A DNA stretch of 64,000 bases from Desulfuromonadales bacterium (GTDB lineage: Bacteria; Desulfobacterota; Desulfuromonadia; Desulfuromonadales; JAGXHI01), in assembly GCA_024636295.1 (NCBI GenBank), contig JAGXHI010000020.1, positions 62,001 through 126,000 of the forward strand, read 5' to 3'. The notes under the pieces were generated by a model. It was not told where the DNA came from. It made no database searches and worked only from the letters and a program-made list of their open reading frames with translations. Of this stretch, positions 36,369 to 45,417 are shown one piece after another. Within the stretch, counting starts at the first letter, position 1, and the number at the start of each line of letters is the position of its first letter. Position numbers and translations under genes: made by a program.

Positions 36369-36884
36369 CTACTTCTTTTTTGCATTGTAGGCATTGATCA
36401 ACTCATCGGTGAGGTCGAGGCCGTCGTCCGCATAGAGGAGCGAACTTTCCGATTTCTCCAGTACCATGCTGAATCCTTGTTTTTGGGCAATTTCCTTCAC
36501 CAGAGCGAAGAGATCCTCCAGAATTCGGCGAGTGAAGTCGGCATCCTTCTCCTGCAGTTCTTCTTGGACATCCTTGGTGAATCGCTGAAAATCCTTCAAT
36601 TTCTGCTGATATTCCCGCTCCATCTTGGAGCGGCCCTCCTCGGAGAGATGACGACCCTCTTTTTCGATCTTATTCTTAAGTTGTTTCAGTTCGTTCTGCC
36701 GGGTTTCCACCGTTCCTTCGTGCTTCTTGACCGTTGCCGCCAATTCCTCCTTTGCCTGCTTTCCGGCTTCGGAAAGATTCAACGCCTTCTGCAGGTCGAC
36801 ATATCCGACTTTGTTCTCGGCGGCGACAGCAACGGAAGACGACATGAGGGAAACCATAAGAAGAAGAACAATTCGTCGAAACAT
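36369..36884 (-). CDS. skp: OmpH/Skp family periplasmic chaperone
   Basis: 171 residues. A signal peptide (FRRIVLLLMVSLMSSSVAVAA) with an Ala-x-Ala type cut is followed by VGYVDLQKALNLSEAG and a long charged coiled coil (about 40-130) typical of the Skp tentacles, then DLFALVKEIAQKQGFSMVLE and DLTDELINAYN. Skp holds unfolded outer membrane proteins for BamA, encoded 25 bases upstream in the operon. Confidence 0.92.
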   Translation of the reverse strand: MFRRIVLLLMVSLMSSSVAVAAENKVGYVDLQKALNLSEAGKQAKEELAATVKKHEGTVETRQNELKQLKNKIEKEGRHLSEEGRSKMEREYQQKLKDFQRFTKDVQEELQEKDADFTRRILEDLFALVKEIAQKQGFSMVLEKSESSLLYADDGLDLTDELINAYNAKKK

Positions 36885-36909
36885 TTCAAACTCCTTTTAC
36901 GAATTTAGG

Positions 36910-39204
36910 TCAGAAAAAACTGCCGACGGAAAACTGGAAATCCGATTGCGGCTCTCCATCCCGGGGTGAGAGATTGTATCCCCACTCGACGCGCAAAGGT
37001 CCCATAGGGCTGTGCCAGCGGAATCCTGTTCCGACGCTGTAGCGCATATCAGAAAAATAGTCCTCATCGGTATCCCAGGCATTTCCGGTATCGAAAAAAA
37101 CAACCCCCTTTACTCCCATATCCTTGAGCAACGGGAAAATGTATTCAAAATTAAGATACGCAGTCTTTTTGCCACCGAAATGCTCATAATCCTCCTCGGT
37201 AGCGACAGTCTCCCCGGTAATCGGATCGAAGATCGACTCAAACCGGCGTATCCGGGGGCCGACGGTACGGGATTCGAATCCGCGTATTGTATTCAGCCCA
37301 CCCAGGAAATAGCGTTCATCAATGGGAATATCTTTCCCCCCGATCTCCTGGATATAGCCCATGTGGCCTCGAATGGAGAATACTGTGTCCCACTTAAAAG
37401 GGAAAAAATGTCTGTGATCCACTTCAAATTTTGCGAACTTCTCTGTCCCTCCGAGGCCGGCGAATTCCATGGAAACAGTGGAGGTGGACCCCTTGGAGGG
37501 ATCGAGACGGTAATCGGTGACATCGCGAATCAGGGAGGCTGAAATGGAAGAAATGGTCGAGGCGCCTTCCTGTTCCCGTATAATCAGGGATGCGTTGGAA
37601 TCAACATCGTAGATTTCCTTTTCCTCGTACCGATAAACGAAAAAGGCCCGGGTTTTTGTGGTGACGGGGAAACCGAATTTGACATCTCCACCGGTGCTTT
37701 TTTTGGAGAAATCGGACCATTCCCGCCGCAGGTTGAAAAGATCGAATCCCACGGTCAGATCTGTATCCAGAAAATAAGGCTGCGTCAGACCAAGCTGATA
37801 GGTGGTGCTTCTGCCTCCGAGAGAACCGGCAAGATTCAGCTTCCAGCCGCGTCCAAGGAAATTGGTTTGAGATACTGACCCCTGGGCCAGCACTCCGTCA
37901 ACAGAGGAATACCCCAGTCCGATAGTAAAGGCTCCGGTGGGACGCTCCTTGATTTCCACATTCAGATCCATGTGGGCAGCGTCGCTCCCGGCAGCTGTTG
38001 AAATATTCACTTCCTCGAAAAATCCGAGATTATTGACCAGGCGGCGACTTTCCCTGAGTTTTGTTGAACTGAACAGATCACCTTCCACCAGTTCCATTTC
38101 CCTCCGGATAACCTTATCCCGCGTCTTGGTGTTGCCGGTGATATTGATTTGTTCTATCACCACCTGGACGCCCTGCTCGATATCGAAGAGCAGGTTGATC
38201 GTCTTTTCAGTGGGATCCACATCGGTGAGGGGTGAAACGTTGACGTAAGCATACCCATGGTCGGCATAAAGATCGTTGAGAGCGAGAACATCCTTCCGGA
38301 GTTGTTTACGGCTGAACACGTCTCCTTCATTGAGCTTGAACTGGTTCAGCAACTCCTCCTTGTCACGGAGCAGGTCGCCCTGAATGTCGACAGACCCGAC
38401 GCGGAACTGCTCCCCCTCGTCGATCTCGATCCGGATGCGCAGATATCTGTCATCCACCAGATCAACCTTAGGTTCATTTATTTTGACCTGAATGTAGCCC
38501 CGGTTGTAGTACTGGTCCGCGAGGATTTCCAGATCGTTCTGTAGAATCTCATCGCGATAGGCTCCTCGACCGGTCAACCAGGACAGGAACCATTTTTCCC
38601 TTGTTTCCATGACCTTTTGGAGTTCCTTGTCGGAAATGACCGTATTGCCCGTAAATTGGATATCACGGATAAGGATCTTTTTCCCCTCCCTGATTTCAAA
38701 AACGAGGGTCGCCTCATTCCGATCATTCACCTCCAGCCGGTGTTCGATTTCAACATTGTAATACCCTTCATCGGAGTAAGCTTTCTTCAGGGCATCCACC
38801 ACACGATCAGCCATGCGGGGCATGTAAAGAGAGGGAATCTGGAGTGAGCTTAATTCATGGAGCTTTTCTTCCGTAAAGGCCTCGCGGCCGACAAATCGCA
38901 CGGTCCGGACCAGCGGCCGTTCGCGAATCTGATAAACCAGAACCTGCCGTCCATCGCGGTCCTCAATACTCGCGGTCACATCCTCAAAACGGCCGAGTGC
39001 GAAAAGGGCCCGGATATCGCGATCAATCTGCTCCAGAGAGACGGAATCTCCCGGTTCGGCCCCTATAGCGGCCCGAATGACACTTTCGGCCACCCGACGG
39101 TTTCCTTCGACAAGGATTTCACTGATTTGGAAATCCCGGGCAAAAGTTGCACAGGGTAGCAATGTCAAAAAAAGAAGAATCAGAGAAACAGCCGACCTGT
39201 ACAT
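36910..39204 (-). CDS. bamA: Outer membrane protein assembly factor BamA
   Basis: 764 residues. A signal peptide (SAVSLILLFLTLLPCATFA) is followed by five POTRA repeats (about 25-345; for example FQISEILVEGNRRVAESVI, IRDIQFTGNTVISD, FRVGSVDIQGDL, VIEQINITGNTKTRDKVI). The C-terminal beta barrel includes the IRGF lock motif (GGLNTIRGFES) and ends with an aromatic strand FQFSVGSFF, the expected barrel terminus. It inserts barrel proteins into the outer membrane. It begins the lipid A operon and follows lolD by 66 bases. Confidence 0.96.
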   Translation of the reverse strand: MYRSAVSLILLFLTLLPCATFARDFQISEILVEGNRRVAESVIRAAIGAEPGDSVSLEQIDRDIRALFALGRFEDVTASIEDRDGRQVLVYQIRERPLVRTVRFVGREAFTEEKLHELSSLQIPSLYMPRMADRVVDALKKAYSDEGYYNVEIEHRLEVNDRNEATLVFEIREGKKILIRDIQFTGNTVISDKELQKVMETREKWFLSWLTGRGAYRDEILQNDLEILADQYYNRGYIQVKINEPKVDLVDDRYLRIRIEIDEGEQFRVGSVDIQGDLLRDKEELLNQFKLNEGDVFSRKQLRKDVLALNDLYADHGYAYVNVSPLTDVDPTEKTINLLFDIEQGVQVVIEQINITGNTKTRDKVIRREMELVEGDLFSSTKLRESRRLVNNLGFFEEVNISTAAGSDAAHMDLNVEIKERPTGAFTIGLGYSSVDGVLAQGSVSQTNFLGRGWKLNLAGSLGGRSTTYQLGLTQPYFLDTDLTVGFDLFNLRREWSDFSKKSTGGDVKFGFPVTTKTRAFFVYRYEEKEIYDVDSNASLIIREQEGASTISSISASLIRDVTDYRLDPSKGSTSTVSMEFAGLGGTEKFAKFEVDHRHFFPFKWDTVFSIRGHMGYIQEIGGKDIPIDERYFLGGLNTIRGFESRTVGPRIRRFESIFDPITGETVATEEDYEHFGGKKTAYLNFEYIFPLLKDMGVKGVVFFDTGNAWDTDEDYFSDMRYSVGTGFRWHSPMGPLRVEWGYNLSPRDGEPQSDFQFSVGSFF

Positions 39205-39270
39205 TACATTCTCACTCCATCAACCCTATAAAAGGGAGCATTATAGGTAAAAACTCCAGGGGCTGTAAAC

Positions 39271-39942
39271 TTAAAAACTATTGATAATCCGCCCATCTTC
39301 CATACGGAGAATACGATCCATGCGATTTGCAAGAGTTTCACTGTGGGTTACGAGAATCATGGTGAGTCCGTGGTTTAAGTGGAGTTGCTGCAGCAGATGG
39401 TAAATCTCGTCCGAGGTTCTGCTGTCCAGGTTACCTGTGGGTTCATCGGCGAGAAGAAGCCGCGGCGACATAAAAATCGCCCTGGCGATAGCCACCCGCT
39501 GCTGTTCGCCGCCGGACAGTTCCCCCGGCTTATGGCTAAGTCTGTGTCCCAGGCCGACTTCCGCCAACAGGTCTCTGGCCTGGGTCTCCGTCTGGCGGAA
39601 AGTGCGCCGGGCGACAAGGCCGGGCATCATAACATTCTCCAGGGCGGAAAACTCAGGCAGAAGCTGGTGGAACTGAAAAATGAACCCGATTGTCCGATTG
39701 CGAAAATCATCCAGTGCTGAACCACGGAGGGAAAAAATATCTTCTCCCTCGAAAAGAACGCTTCCCTCGGAGGGCCGGTCCAGAGCGCCGAGAATGTGCA
39801 TCAGAGTCGTTTTTCCCGCACCCGAGGCGCCCACTACAGCTATCCGCTCCCCACTGCCGACGGAAAAATCGATTCCATCCAGGACATCCACCCGGCGCGA
39901 GCCGGAAATAAAGTTTTTTTTCAATCCGGAAACTTCAATCAT
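39271..39942 (-). CDS. lolD: Lipoprotein-releasing system ATPase LolD
   Basis: 223 residues. ABC ATPase with Walker [17 protein letters not shown]-loop near [20 protein letters not shown], signature [14 protein letters not shown], Walker [13 protein letters not shown] and the [15 protein letters not shown] switch. The [11 protein letters not shown] stretch is typical of LolD/MacB-type ATPases. It powers release of lipoproteins from the inner membrane and is encoded three bases after its membrane partner. Confidence 0.95.
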   Translation of the reverse strand: MIEVSGLKKNFISGSRRVDVLDGIDFSVGSGERIAVVGASGAGKTTLMHILGALDRPSEGSVLFEGEDIFSLRGSALDDFRNRTIGFIFQFHQLLPEFSALENVMMPGLVARRTFRQTETQARDLLAEVGLGHRLSHKPGELSGGEQQRVAIARAIFMSPRLLLADEPTGNLDSRTSDEIYHLLQQLHLNHGLTMILVTHSETLANRMDRILRMEDGRIINSF

Positions 39943-39945
39943 GGA

Positions 39946-41196
39946 TCACTCGTACCGCAGAGCTTCGCCAGGGTCCATGCTGGCGGCTCTCCAGGCGGGA
40001 TAGATGGTGGCCAGAAGGGAAATGATCATGGCTACGGCCACAACCGCCACAACATCCCCCGGCATAACCTGGGAAGGGAATTTCTCCATCCCGTAAACAG
40101 CTTGATCAAAAATTCTGACGCCCAGCAGCCTCTCAAGTCCCTTGATGATCGAATCGGCATTGAGTGCCACAAGCAAGCCAAGACCCGTTCCCAGGGCGGT
40201 CCCCGCACTTCCGACGATGAAGCCCTCCAGAACAAAGATTTTCATGATGCTCTTCGAGGTCGCCCCCATGGCCCGAAGTATCGCGATGTCCTTGTGTTTT
40301 TCCATGACCACCATGATCAGCGTGGTGGCGATATTGAAAGCCGCCACAAGAACGATGATCGCCAGGACGATGAACAGCCCGAGCTTCTCCAGCTTCAGTG
40401 CCGACAGAAAGGAGCCGAAAAGATTCTCCCAGGATCGGACGGAAAAAGGAAATGGCAGTTTTTCACGCAGATGGACCGCCACCATGCTTGCGTTATCAAA
40501 GGAGTCGGCTTCCACTTCCACTCCGCTGGCCCGTCCGGTAGCATCGAAAAATTTCTGGGCTTCGCCGAACGCTATATAGGCCAGGTAGGTTTCCAGGAAG
40601 CCGCCCGTCTTTTGAATGATGCCCACAATTCGGAAAGGCTTCATCTTTGGAATCATGCCGAACGGCGTTACGGTAAACATGGGCGGAATTACGTTGATAC
40701 GGTCCCCCACCGCCACCCCGAGACCGGTCGCGGTGTCTATACCAATAATGATCCCCGGCAGGGACCCTTCCTCTTCAAAGAGAAGCGACCGCACGTCCCC
40801 GTTTTCAACGGAGAGGAATTTTTGCTGAAACACCTTGTTTTCGGGCTGTATACCCTTGACGTTAACCGCGGCCACATTGCCCTGGGAAAGCAGCATGGCT
40901 TCCTCGGAGACAAACGGAACGGCATCCACAACGTGAGGAGCCGTTCGAACGATTTCGACAACCTCTTCGTAATTCTCAATCGCCTGTCCCTGTTTCTGAA
41001 CGAGAACATGAGGCACATTTCCAAGAATCTGCTTCCGCACTCCATCATGAAATCCGGTCATCACGGCCAAAACCACGATCAGGGCGGCAACTCCCAGAGT
41101 CACTCCTGCAATGGAAATGAAGGAGATAACCGAAATGAAGGTCTGTTTGCGCTTGGCCCGCAGATATCTTAGACTGACAAACCATTCGTAGGACAT
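39946..41196 (-). CDS. lolC: Lipoprotein-releasing ABC transporter permease LolC/LolE
   Basis: 416 residues from the ATG at 41196 (MSYEWFVSLRYLRAKRKQTF), the conserved opening; the ORF to 41262 adds unsupported residues. One N-terminal membrane segment, a large periplasmic domain, and three C-terminal segments with the FtsX-type fold (FIVLAIIVLVAAFNIATTLIMVV, IAILRAMGATSKSIMKIFVLEG). The IAxLRAMGA coupling helix contacts LolD. Only one LolC/E gene is present here, so it may form a homodimer (LolF-like), or its partner lies elsewhere. Confidence 0.93.
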   Translation of the reverse strand: MSYEWFVSLRYLRAKRKQTFISVISFISIAGVTLGVAALIVVLAVMTGFHDGVRKQILGNVPHVLVQKQGQAIENYEEVVEIVRTAPHVVDAVPFVSEEAMLLSQGNVAAVNVKGIQPENKVFQQKFLSVENGDVRSLLFEEEGSLPGIIIGIDTATGLGVAVGDRINVIPPMFTVTPFGMIPKMKPFRIVGIIQKTGGFLETYLAYIAFGEAQKFFDATGRASGVEVEADSFDNASMVAVHLREKLPFPFSVRSWENLFGSFLSALKLEKLGLFIVLAIIVLVAAFNIATTLIMVVMEKHKDIAILRAMGATSKSIMKIFVLEGFIVGSAGTALGTGLGLLVALNADSIIKGLERLLGVRIFDQAVYGMEKFPSQVMPGDVVAVVAVAMIISLLATIYPAWRAASMDPGEALRYE

Positions 41197-41285
41197 AGGT
41201 TCTGGCACCAGGCTCCGGGCTCCGGGCGCGAGGTCGCAAGGCTGGGTTTCCCCTGTAGCCAAAGCGCCTGGCGTCCCAGCGCCAT

Positions 41286-42770
41286 TTATTTACTTTCCGG
41301 CCGCAGTTGGGGAAAGAGGATGACGTCGCGAATGGACGGCGAATCGGTCAGAAGCATGACCAGCCGGTCGATCCCGATTCCCTCCCCGGCGGTGGGCGGC
41401 AGACCGTATTCCAGGGCGCGGATATAATCCTCATCCATGGCGTGGGCCTCTTCATCACCGGCTTCCCTTTCGGCCAATTGACGAAGAAAACGATTTTTCT
41501 GATCGACGGGATCATTGAGCTCGGAAAAGGCGTTCGCCATCTCACGTCCCGTAATGAAAAGTTCGAAACGATCAACCACTTCCGGATTTTTCTCGTTTTT
41601 CCGTGAGAGGGGAGATATTTCGGTGGGATACTCGGTAATGAACGTCGGTCGCCAAAGGTGAGGCTCGGCCACAGCATCAAAAATTTCGGTCAGCAGCTTG
41701 CCGTGGCCGATCTGCGGATGGAGCTCCAGCCCCAGTTTTTGGGCAAAGGCGAGGGACTCCTCCCGATCATCCAGAACGGAGGACTCAATTCCGCCGCACT
41801 TGACGATGGCCTCTTTGAGGGTAAGGCGATCCCAGGGCGGAGTCATGTCCACCTCCCTGCCGCCGTAGGACAGGGTCAGTTTCCCCTCCAGATTTTCGAC
41901 CAGATGGCAGATCAGCTTTTCGGTAAAATTCATCAGGTCTTCGTAGGTAGCGTAGGCCTGGTAGAATTCCATCATTGTGAATTCGGGGTTGTGTTGGATG
42001 GAGATACCCTCGTTGCGAAAATTCCTGTTGATTTCGAAAACCCTCTCCAGTCCGCCCACCACAAGGCGCTTCAGGTAGAGTTCAGGGGCGATTCGCAGGA
42101 AGAGATCCATCTTCAACGTGTTGTGATGAGTGACGAAAGGCCGCGCGGTGGCGCCCCCGGCAACCGATTGCATCATGGGGGTCTCGACTTCAAGAAAATC
42201 GTGAGCCAGCATGAAATCACGCGTCAGATTGATGATGCGACTGCGTTTTCGGAAAACCTCCCGGACGGCAGGATTGACCATCAGATCCAGATACCGCTGA
42301 CGGTACCTGGTCTCCACATCGGTCAAACCGTGCCACTTTTCCGGAAGCGGACGCAGGGATTTGGACAGCAGGCGCAGGGATCCGGCCCGGATGGAGAGTT
42401 CGCCCGTTTTCGTGCGGAAAGGACTCCCGGTCAAACCGACGATATCTCCCAGATCCAGCTTTCGAAAAAGCTCGAAACTCTCCTCCCCGATCTGGTCGCG
42501 TCCCACATAAACCTGAAGCCGACCTGTCCGATCCTGGACCTGTATAAAGGCCGCTTTGCCGAAATCCCGCCGAGCCATGATTCGCCCGGCCAGAAGATAA
42601 ATGGGCTCCGAGGTCTGAAGATCCGCAGCATCCTGATCTCCATGGGCGTCCATCACCTCTGCAATGGTATGTTCGACCGAGAAATCATTGGCATAGGGAT
42701 TGATTCCCTTGTGGCGCAGATCCTCCGCTTTTGACAGGCGCTGAGATGTCAGATCGTTGGTTTCTTCCAT
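41286..42770 (-). CDS. lysS: Lysyl-tRNA synthetase, class II
   Basis: 494 residues. An N-terminal OB-fold anticodon domain (IYLLAGRIMARRDFGKAAFI, QDRTGRLQVYV) precedes the class II core: motif 1 ETRYRQRYLDLMVNP, motif 2 FEINRNFRNEGISIQHNPEF with TMMEFYQAY, and motif 3 GEGIGIDRLVMLLTDSPSIR. It charges tRNA-Lys. prfB followed by lysS is a common order. A GC-rich hairpin after its stop (about 41255-41280) has no U-tract and is not called a terminator. Confidence 0.96.
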   Translation of the reverse strand: MEETNDLTSQRLSKAEDLRHKGINPYANDFSVEHTIAEVMDAHGDQDAADLQTSEPIYLLAGRIMARRDFGKAAFIQVQDRTGRLQVYVGRDQIGEESFELFRKLDLGDIVGLTGSPFRTKTGELSIRAGSLRLLSKSLRPLPEKWHGLTDVETRYRQRYLDLMVNPAVREVFRKRSRIINLTRDFMLAHDFLEVETPMMQSVAGGATARPFVTHHNTLKMDLFLRIAPELYLKRLVVGGLERVFEINRNFRNEGISIQHNPEFTMMEFYQAYATYEDLMNFTEKLICHLVENLEGKLTLSYGGREVDMTPPWDRLTLKEAIVKCGGIESSVLDDREESLAFAQKLGLELHPQIGHGKLLTEIFDAVAEPHLWRPTFITEYPTEISPLSRKNEKNPEVVDRFELFITGREMANAFSELNDPVDQKNRFLRQLAEREAGDEEAHAMDEDYIRALEYGLPPTAGEGIGIDRLVMLLTDSPSIRDVILFPQLRPESK

Positions 42771-42855
42771 TTATTTCAATGCCTTTCGTCCCTGTTTACG
42801 GGGTGTAACCATAAACGCGGCACAGGTTCAAGTCAAGGGAAAAGCCTGAGGGGAT

Positions 42856-43954
42856 TCAGCCTTTACGGCTCAGCAGATAGGATTCGATGAAACCGTCGAT
42901 TTCACCATTCAAAACCGCATCCGTATTTCCCATTTCGAATCCGGTTCTGTGGTCCTTCACCATGCGATAGGGGTGAAGAACATAGCTGCGTATCTGGCTT
43001 CCCCAACCGATCTCCTTCTTGTCTCCTGCAATGGCTACATTTTCCTCTTCTTTTTTCCTCTTCTCCATTTCGTACAGGCGGGCCTTGAGCTGTTTCATGG
43101 CCACGGCCCTGTTTTTATGCTGCGAGCGCTCGTTCTGGCAGGCCACCACGATTCCCGTGGGAAGATGGGTAATCCGGATGGCCGAATCGGTTTTGTTGAC
43201 GTGCTGCCCTCCCGCTCCGCTGGAGCGGAAGGTATCCACCTTGAGATCTTTTTCGTTGATCTCGATATCGATATTTTCAGGCAGTTCCGGAAAGACGAAA
43301 ACGGAAGAAAAAGAGGTATGTCGCTTGCCGCTTGAATCGAAGGGGGAAATCCGGACCAGGCGGTGAATTCCCATTTCCGCCCGAAGCCATCCATAGGCAT
43401 AAGAGCCTTCCACGGCAAAGGTGACGCCTTTGATCCCGGCCACGTCCCCGGGCTGATAATCGGTGATCTCGGTCTTGAAGCCTCTTTTCTCGCAGAAGCG
43501 CAGATACATGCGAAGAAGCATTTCCGCCCAGTCCTGCGCTTCAGTTCCACCGGCGCCCGCATTGATGCTGATGATTGCATCGCGCGCGTCATGCTCTCCC
43601 GAGAGCATGCGGGCGAATTCCATCTGGGCGATTTTCTTTTCGATGGCAGGGAGAAGATCACGGATTTCGACAAGCGATGCTTCATCCTCCTCCTCTTCCC
43701 CGAGATCCACCAGGATTTCGAGCTCCTCCACTTCCCGGGAGGCATCCTCCCAACTTTCCACAAGCTTCTGCAGGTTGGTCCGTTCCCTGAGGATCTCCTG
43801 AGCGCGTTCCCCCTCGTCCCAAAAACCGGGGCGTGCAACTTCCGCTTCCAGCTCTGCTATTCTTTCCTTCTTGCTTTCTACCTCAAAGATACCCCCTCAG
43901 CTCTTCGAGCTTGTCTTTGAGTTCGGTCAGTACTTCTTTTTCGTCACGAAACAT
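42856..43954 (-). CDS. prfB: Peptide chain release factor 2, made by programmed +1 frameshift
   Basis: 365 residues after frameshifting, the same length as E. coli RF2. Translation starts at ATG 43954 (AGGAG upstream), runs 23 codons to CTT, then meets an in-frame TGA (43885-43883); skipping one T continues into the long frame. RF2 features: the SPF stop-codon tripeptide in VRISPFDSSGKRHTSF and the GGQ catalytic loop in RSSGAGGQHVNKTDSAIR. It terminates at UGA and UAA. The frameshift lets RF2 regulate its own level. It has its own promoter upstream. Confidence 0.96.
43883..43897 (-). promoter_or_regulatory. RF2 autoregulatory +1 frameshift site
   Basis: On the minus strand the site reads AGGGGGTATCTTTGA, identical to the core of the E. 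coli prfB site: an internal Shine-Dalgarno (AGGGGG), a short spacer, the slippery CTT codon and the UGA stop. When RF2 is scarce the ribosome shifts +1 from CTT and continues into the full protein. Confidence 0.97.
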
Positions 43955-43992
43955 GATTTTTCTCCTGGAAAATGGATTATGAAGCGGAAGGG

Positions 43993-44021
43993 ATTATAAC
44001 GGGTTGTAGCGCATTGAGCAA
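43993..44021 (-). promoter_or_regulatory. Sigma-70 promoter for prfB
   Basis: On the minus strand TTGCTC (44021-44016), 17 bases, then a perfect TATAAT (43998-43993). It lies 39 bases before the prfB start and after the terminator of the upstream peptide operon, so prfB-lysS is transcribed independently. Confidence 0.7.
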
Positions 44022-44066
44022 CACCGACTTTAAGCGGCAGGAATTCTTCTTTGAATCTTTCCCTCA

Positions 44067-44101
44067 AAATGCGAAAAGCTCCCGATGCAGAAGCTTTTCG
44101 C
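44067..44101 (-). terminator. Terminator of the RiPP-like operon
   Basis: GCGAAAAGCT (44071-44080) pairs perfectly with AGCTTTTCGC (44092-44101) around an 11-base loop. On the minus strand the stem is followed by ATTTTG, a short U-tract. It lies about 70 bases after the stop of the nucleotidyltransferase gene. Confidence 0.65.
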
Positions 44102-44170
44102 TATTCTAAAATATCTTTGAAATTTAAAGAAAGGACTATGAGGACGGCGAATCCTCCTTCCCGCAATTCA

Positions 44171-45415
44171 TCAGTTTTCCCTGGCGGAGAGAAGCCATTT
44201 ACGAAGAGCCTGTATCCGTGCGGCATCGGGCAGCACGAGGCGTTCGCGGCCATGCCGAAGAAGTTGGCGGAAAATACGCCCATTCCGTCGCAGCAGATCA
44301 AAAACTCTGACGGGATAATAGAGATAAACCCAGGCGGAACCTTCTATGAGGCCGTACTCCGCGGCCAATTCCCGGGGGGAGAGAAAAACGCGGCGAAGAG
44401 CCAGACGGACCTTTCTCCAGAGGCTACCTTCTTCGGCGATTTCCGACATCCCATGGGGCAGTTCATTCTTATCGCGGAAAATCTGGTCACGGGCGCTTTC
44501 GAGAAATTCGCCCCTGAAATCCTCTGGACAAAGATGCAGCATGACGTCATCAGGAACGGCGGCTCCGGTCAGATCTTCGGCCAGCCGCAGCGCAACATAG
44601 ACCGCCTTTGCAGCCTCCCATTCCCAAGCCCGCGCTACAAAAGCTTTCCAATCAAATTCAGGAATGAAACGGCGGAGAGTCTCCCGGATATCGAAGAGAT
44701 GCCGGAGTTCGCAGTCGAACATGTGATTGGATGCGTGAATACACAGGTGCAGAAGCAGATCCTCCGGGCTGAATACAAAGGGCTGGGTTCCAAAAAAATC
44801 TAGGCCTCGGGCCCTTCCCCATAAACTCTCCGAATCTACCTGGTAAGGAAGCGGCTTCCGGCTGATGGACCAGTGAATTTCGACCGGAAAGGATCCGCCC
44901 CTGACCATCTGCGGGAGGTGATGATGCTCACCTTGCAGGATCGTTTCACGGGATTTTTGATATCCGAGACTTTCCAGCAGGTTCCAGGCTGCAGACAGGT
45001 CCTCTTTTTTTACCATAAGGTCCAGATCGCTCATGGGTCGCAATGCCGGATCGTCGTAGACCCTCTCTGCCAGATCGATGCCCTTGAGGGCTATGACGGG
45101 AATGCCTTTTTCGGCAAAGGCGCTGAAGATCCCGGCCGCTTCCTGCTGCAGGATAAAACTTCTTGCGGCGCTCTGAACGTATTCGTCTTTCAGGCGCTTT
45201 TCAATGTGGTCGGGAATATGATGCCCTTTCAGGGCGGATAACCGTTGTGAAAGAAGCGGAGCCACCCCCTGACGAACGGCCAAATGATAGACGACCTCCC
45301 AGTCCAGATCGAACCATTCTGAAGATTCGGCTCCGTCTGTTTCCCGCCGAAGGCAGTAAAGAAGAAAATCGGCTTCCGCTCTTTTGTACATCTCCCGCGC
45401 TCCTTTCGCAGACAA
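44171..45415 (-). CDS. Nucleotidyltransferase family protein (NTP_transf_5 type) of the peptide operon
   Basis: 414 residues. The first half has the minimal nucleotidyltransferase core: IPVIALKGIDLAERVY (LKG at 110-112) followed by ALRPMSDLDLMV, with the metal-binding Asp130 and Asp132. Further hallmarks are SLGYQKSR, HLPQMVRGGSFPVEIHWSI and EDLLLHLCIHASNHM, typical of the PF14907-like group found beside PqqD and HprK-like genes, including lasso-peptide clusters. The substrate is unknown; it could add a nucleotide to the kinase-modified peptide. It follows the ABC gene by two bases and is last in the operon. Confidence 0.85.
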   Translation of the reverse strand: MSAKGAREMYKRAEADFLLYCLRRETDGAESSEWFDLDWEVVYHLAVRQGVAPLLSQRLSALKGHHIPDHIEKRLKDEYVQSAARSFILQQEAAGIFSAFAEKGIPVIALKGIDLAERVYDDPALRPMSDLDLMVKKEDLSAAWNLLESLGYQKSRETILQGEHHHLPQMVRGGSFPVEIHWSISRKPLPYQVDSESLWGRARGLDFFGTQPFVFSPEDLLLHLCIHASNHMFDCELRHLFDIRETLRRFIPEFDWKAFVARAWEWEAAKAVYVALRLAEDLTGAAVPDDVMLHLCPEDFRGEFLESARDQIFRDKNELPHGMSEIAEEGSLWRKVRLALRRVFLSPRELAAEYGLIEGSAWVYLYYPVRVFDLLRRNGRIFRQLLRHGRERLVLPDAARIQALRKWLLSAREN

Positions 45416-45417
45416 GC

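Noticed and set aside
39796..41172. 458-codon plus-strand ORF
   Set aside because: Antisense to lolC and lolD; His- and Gly-rich composition of a shadow frame.
41255..41280. GC-rich hairpin after lysS as a terminator
   Set aside because: The stem has a bulge and no run of T follows on the minus strand.
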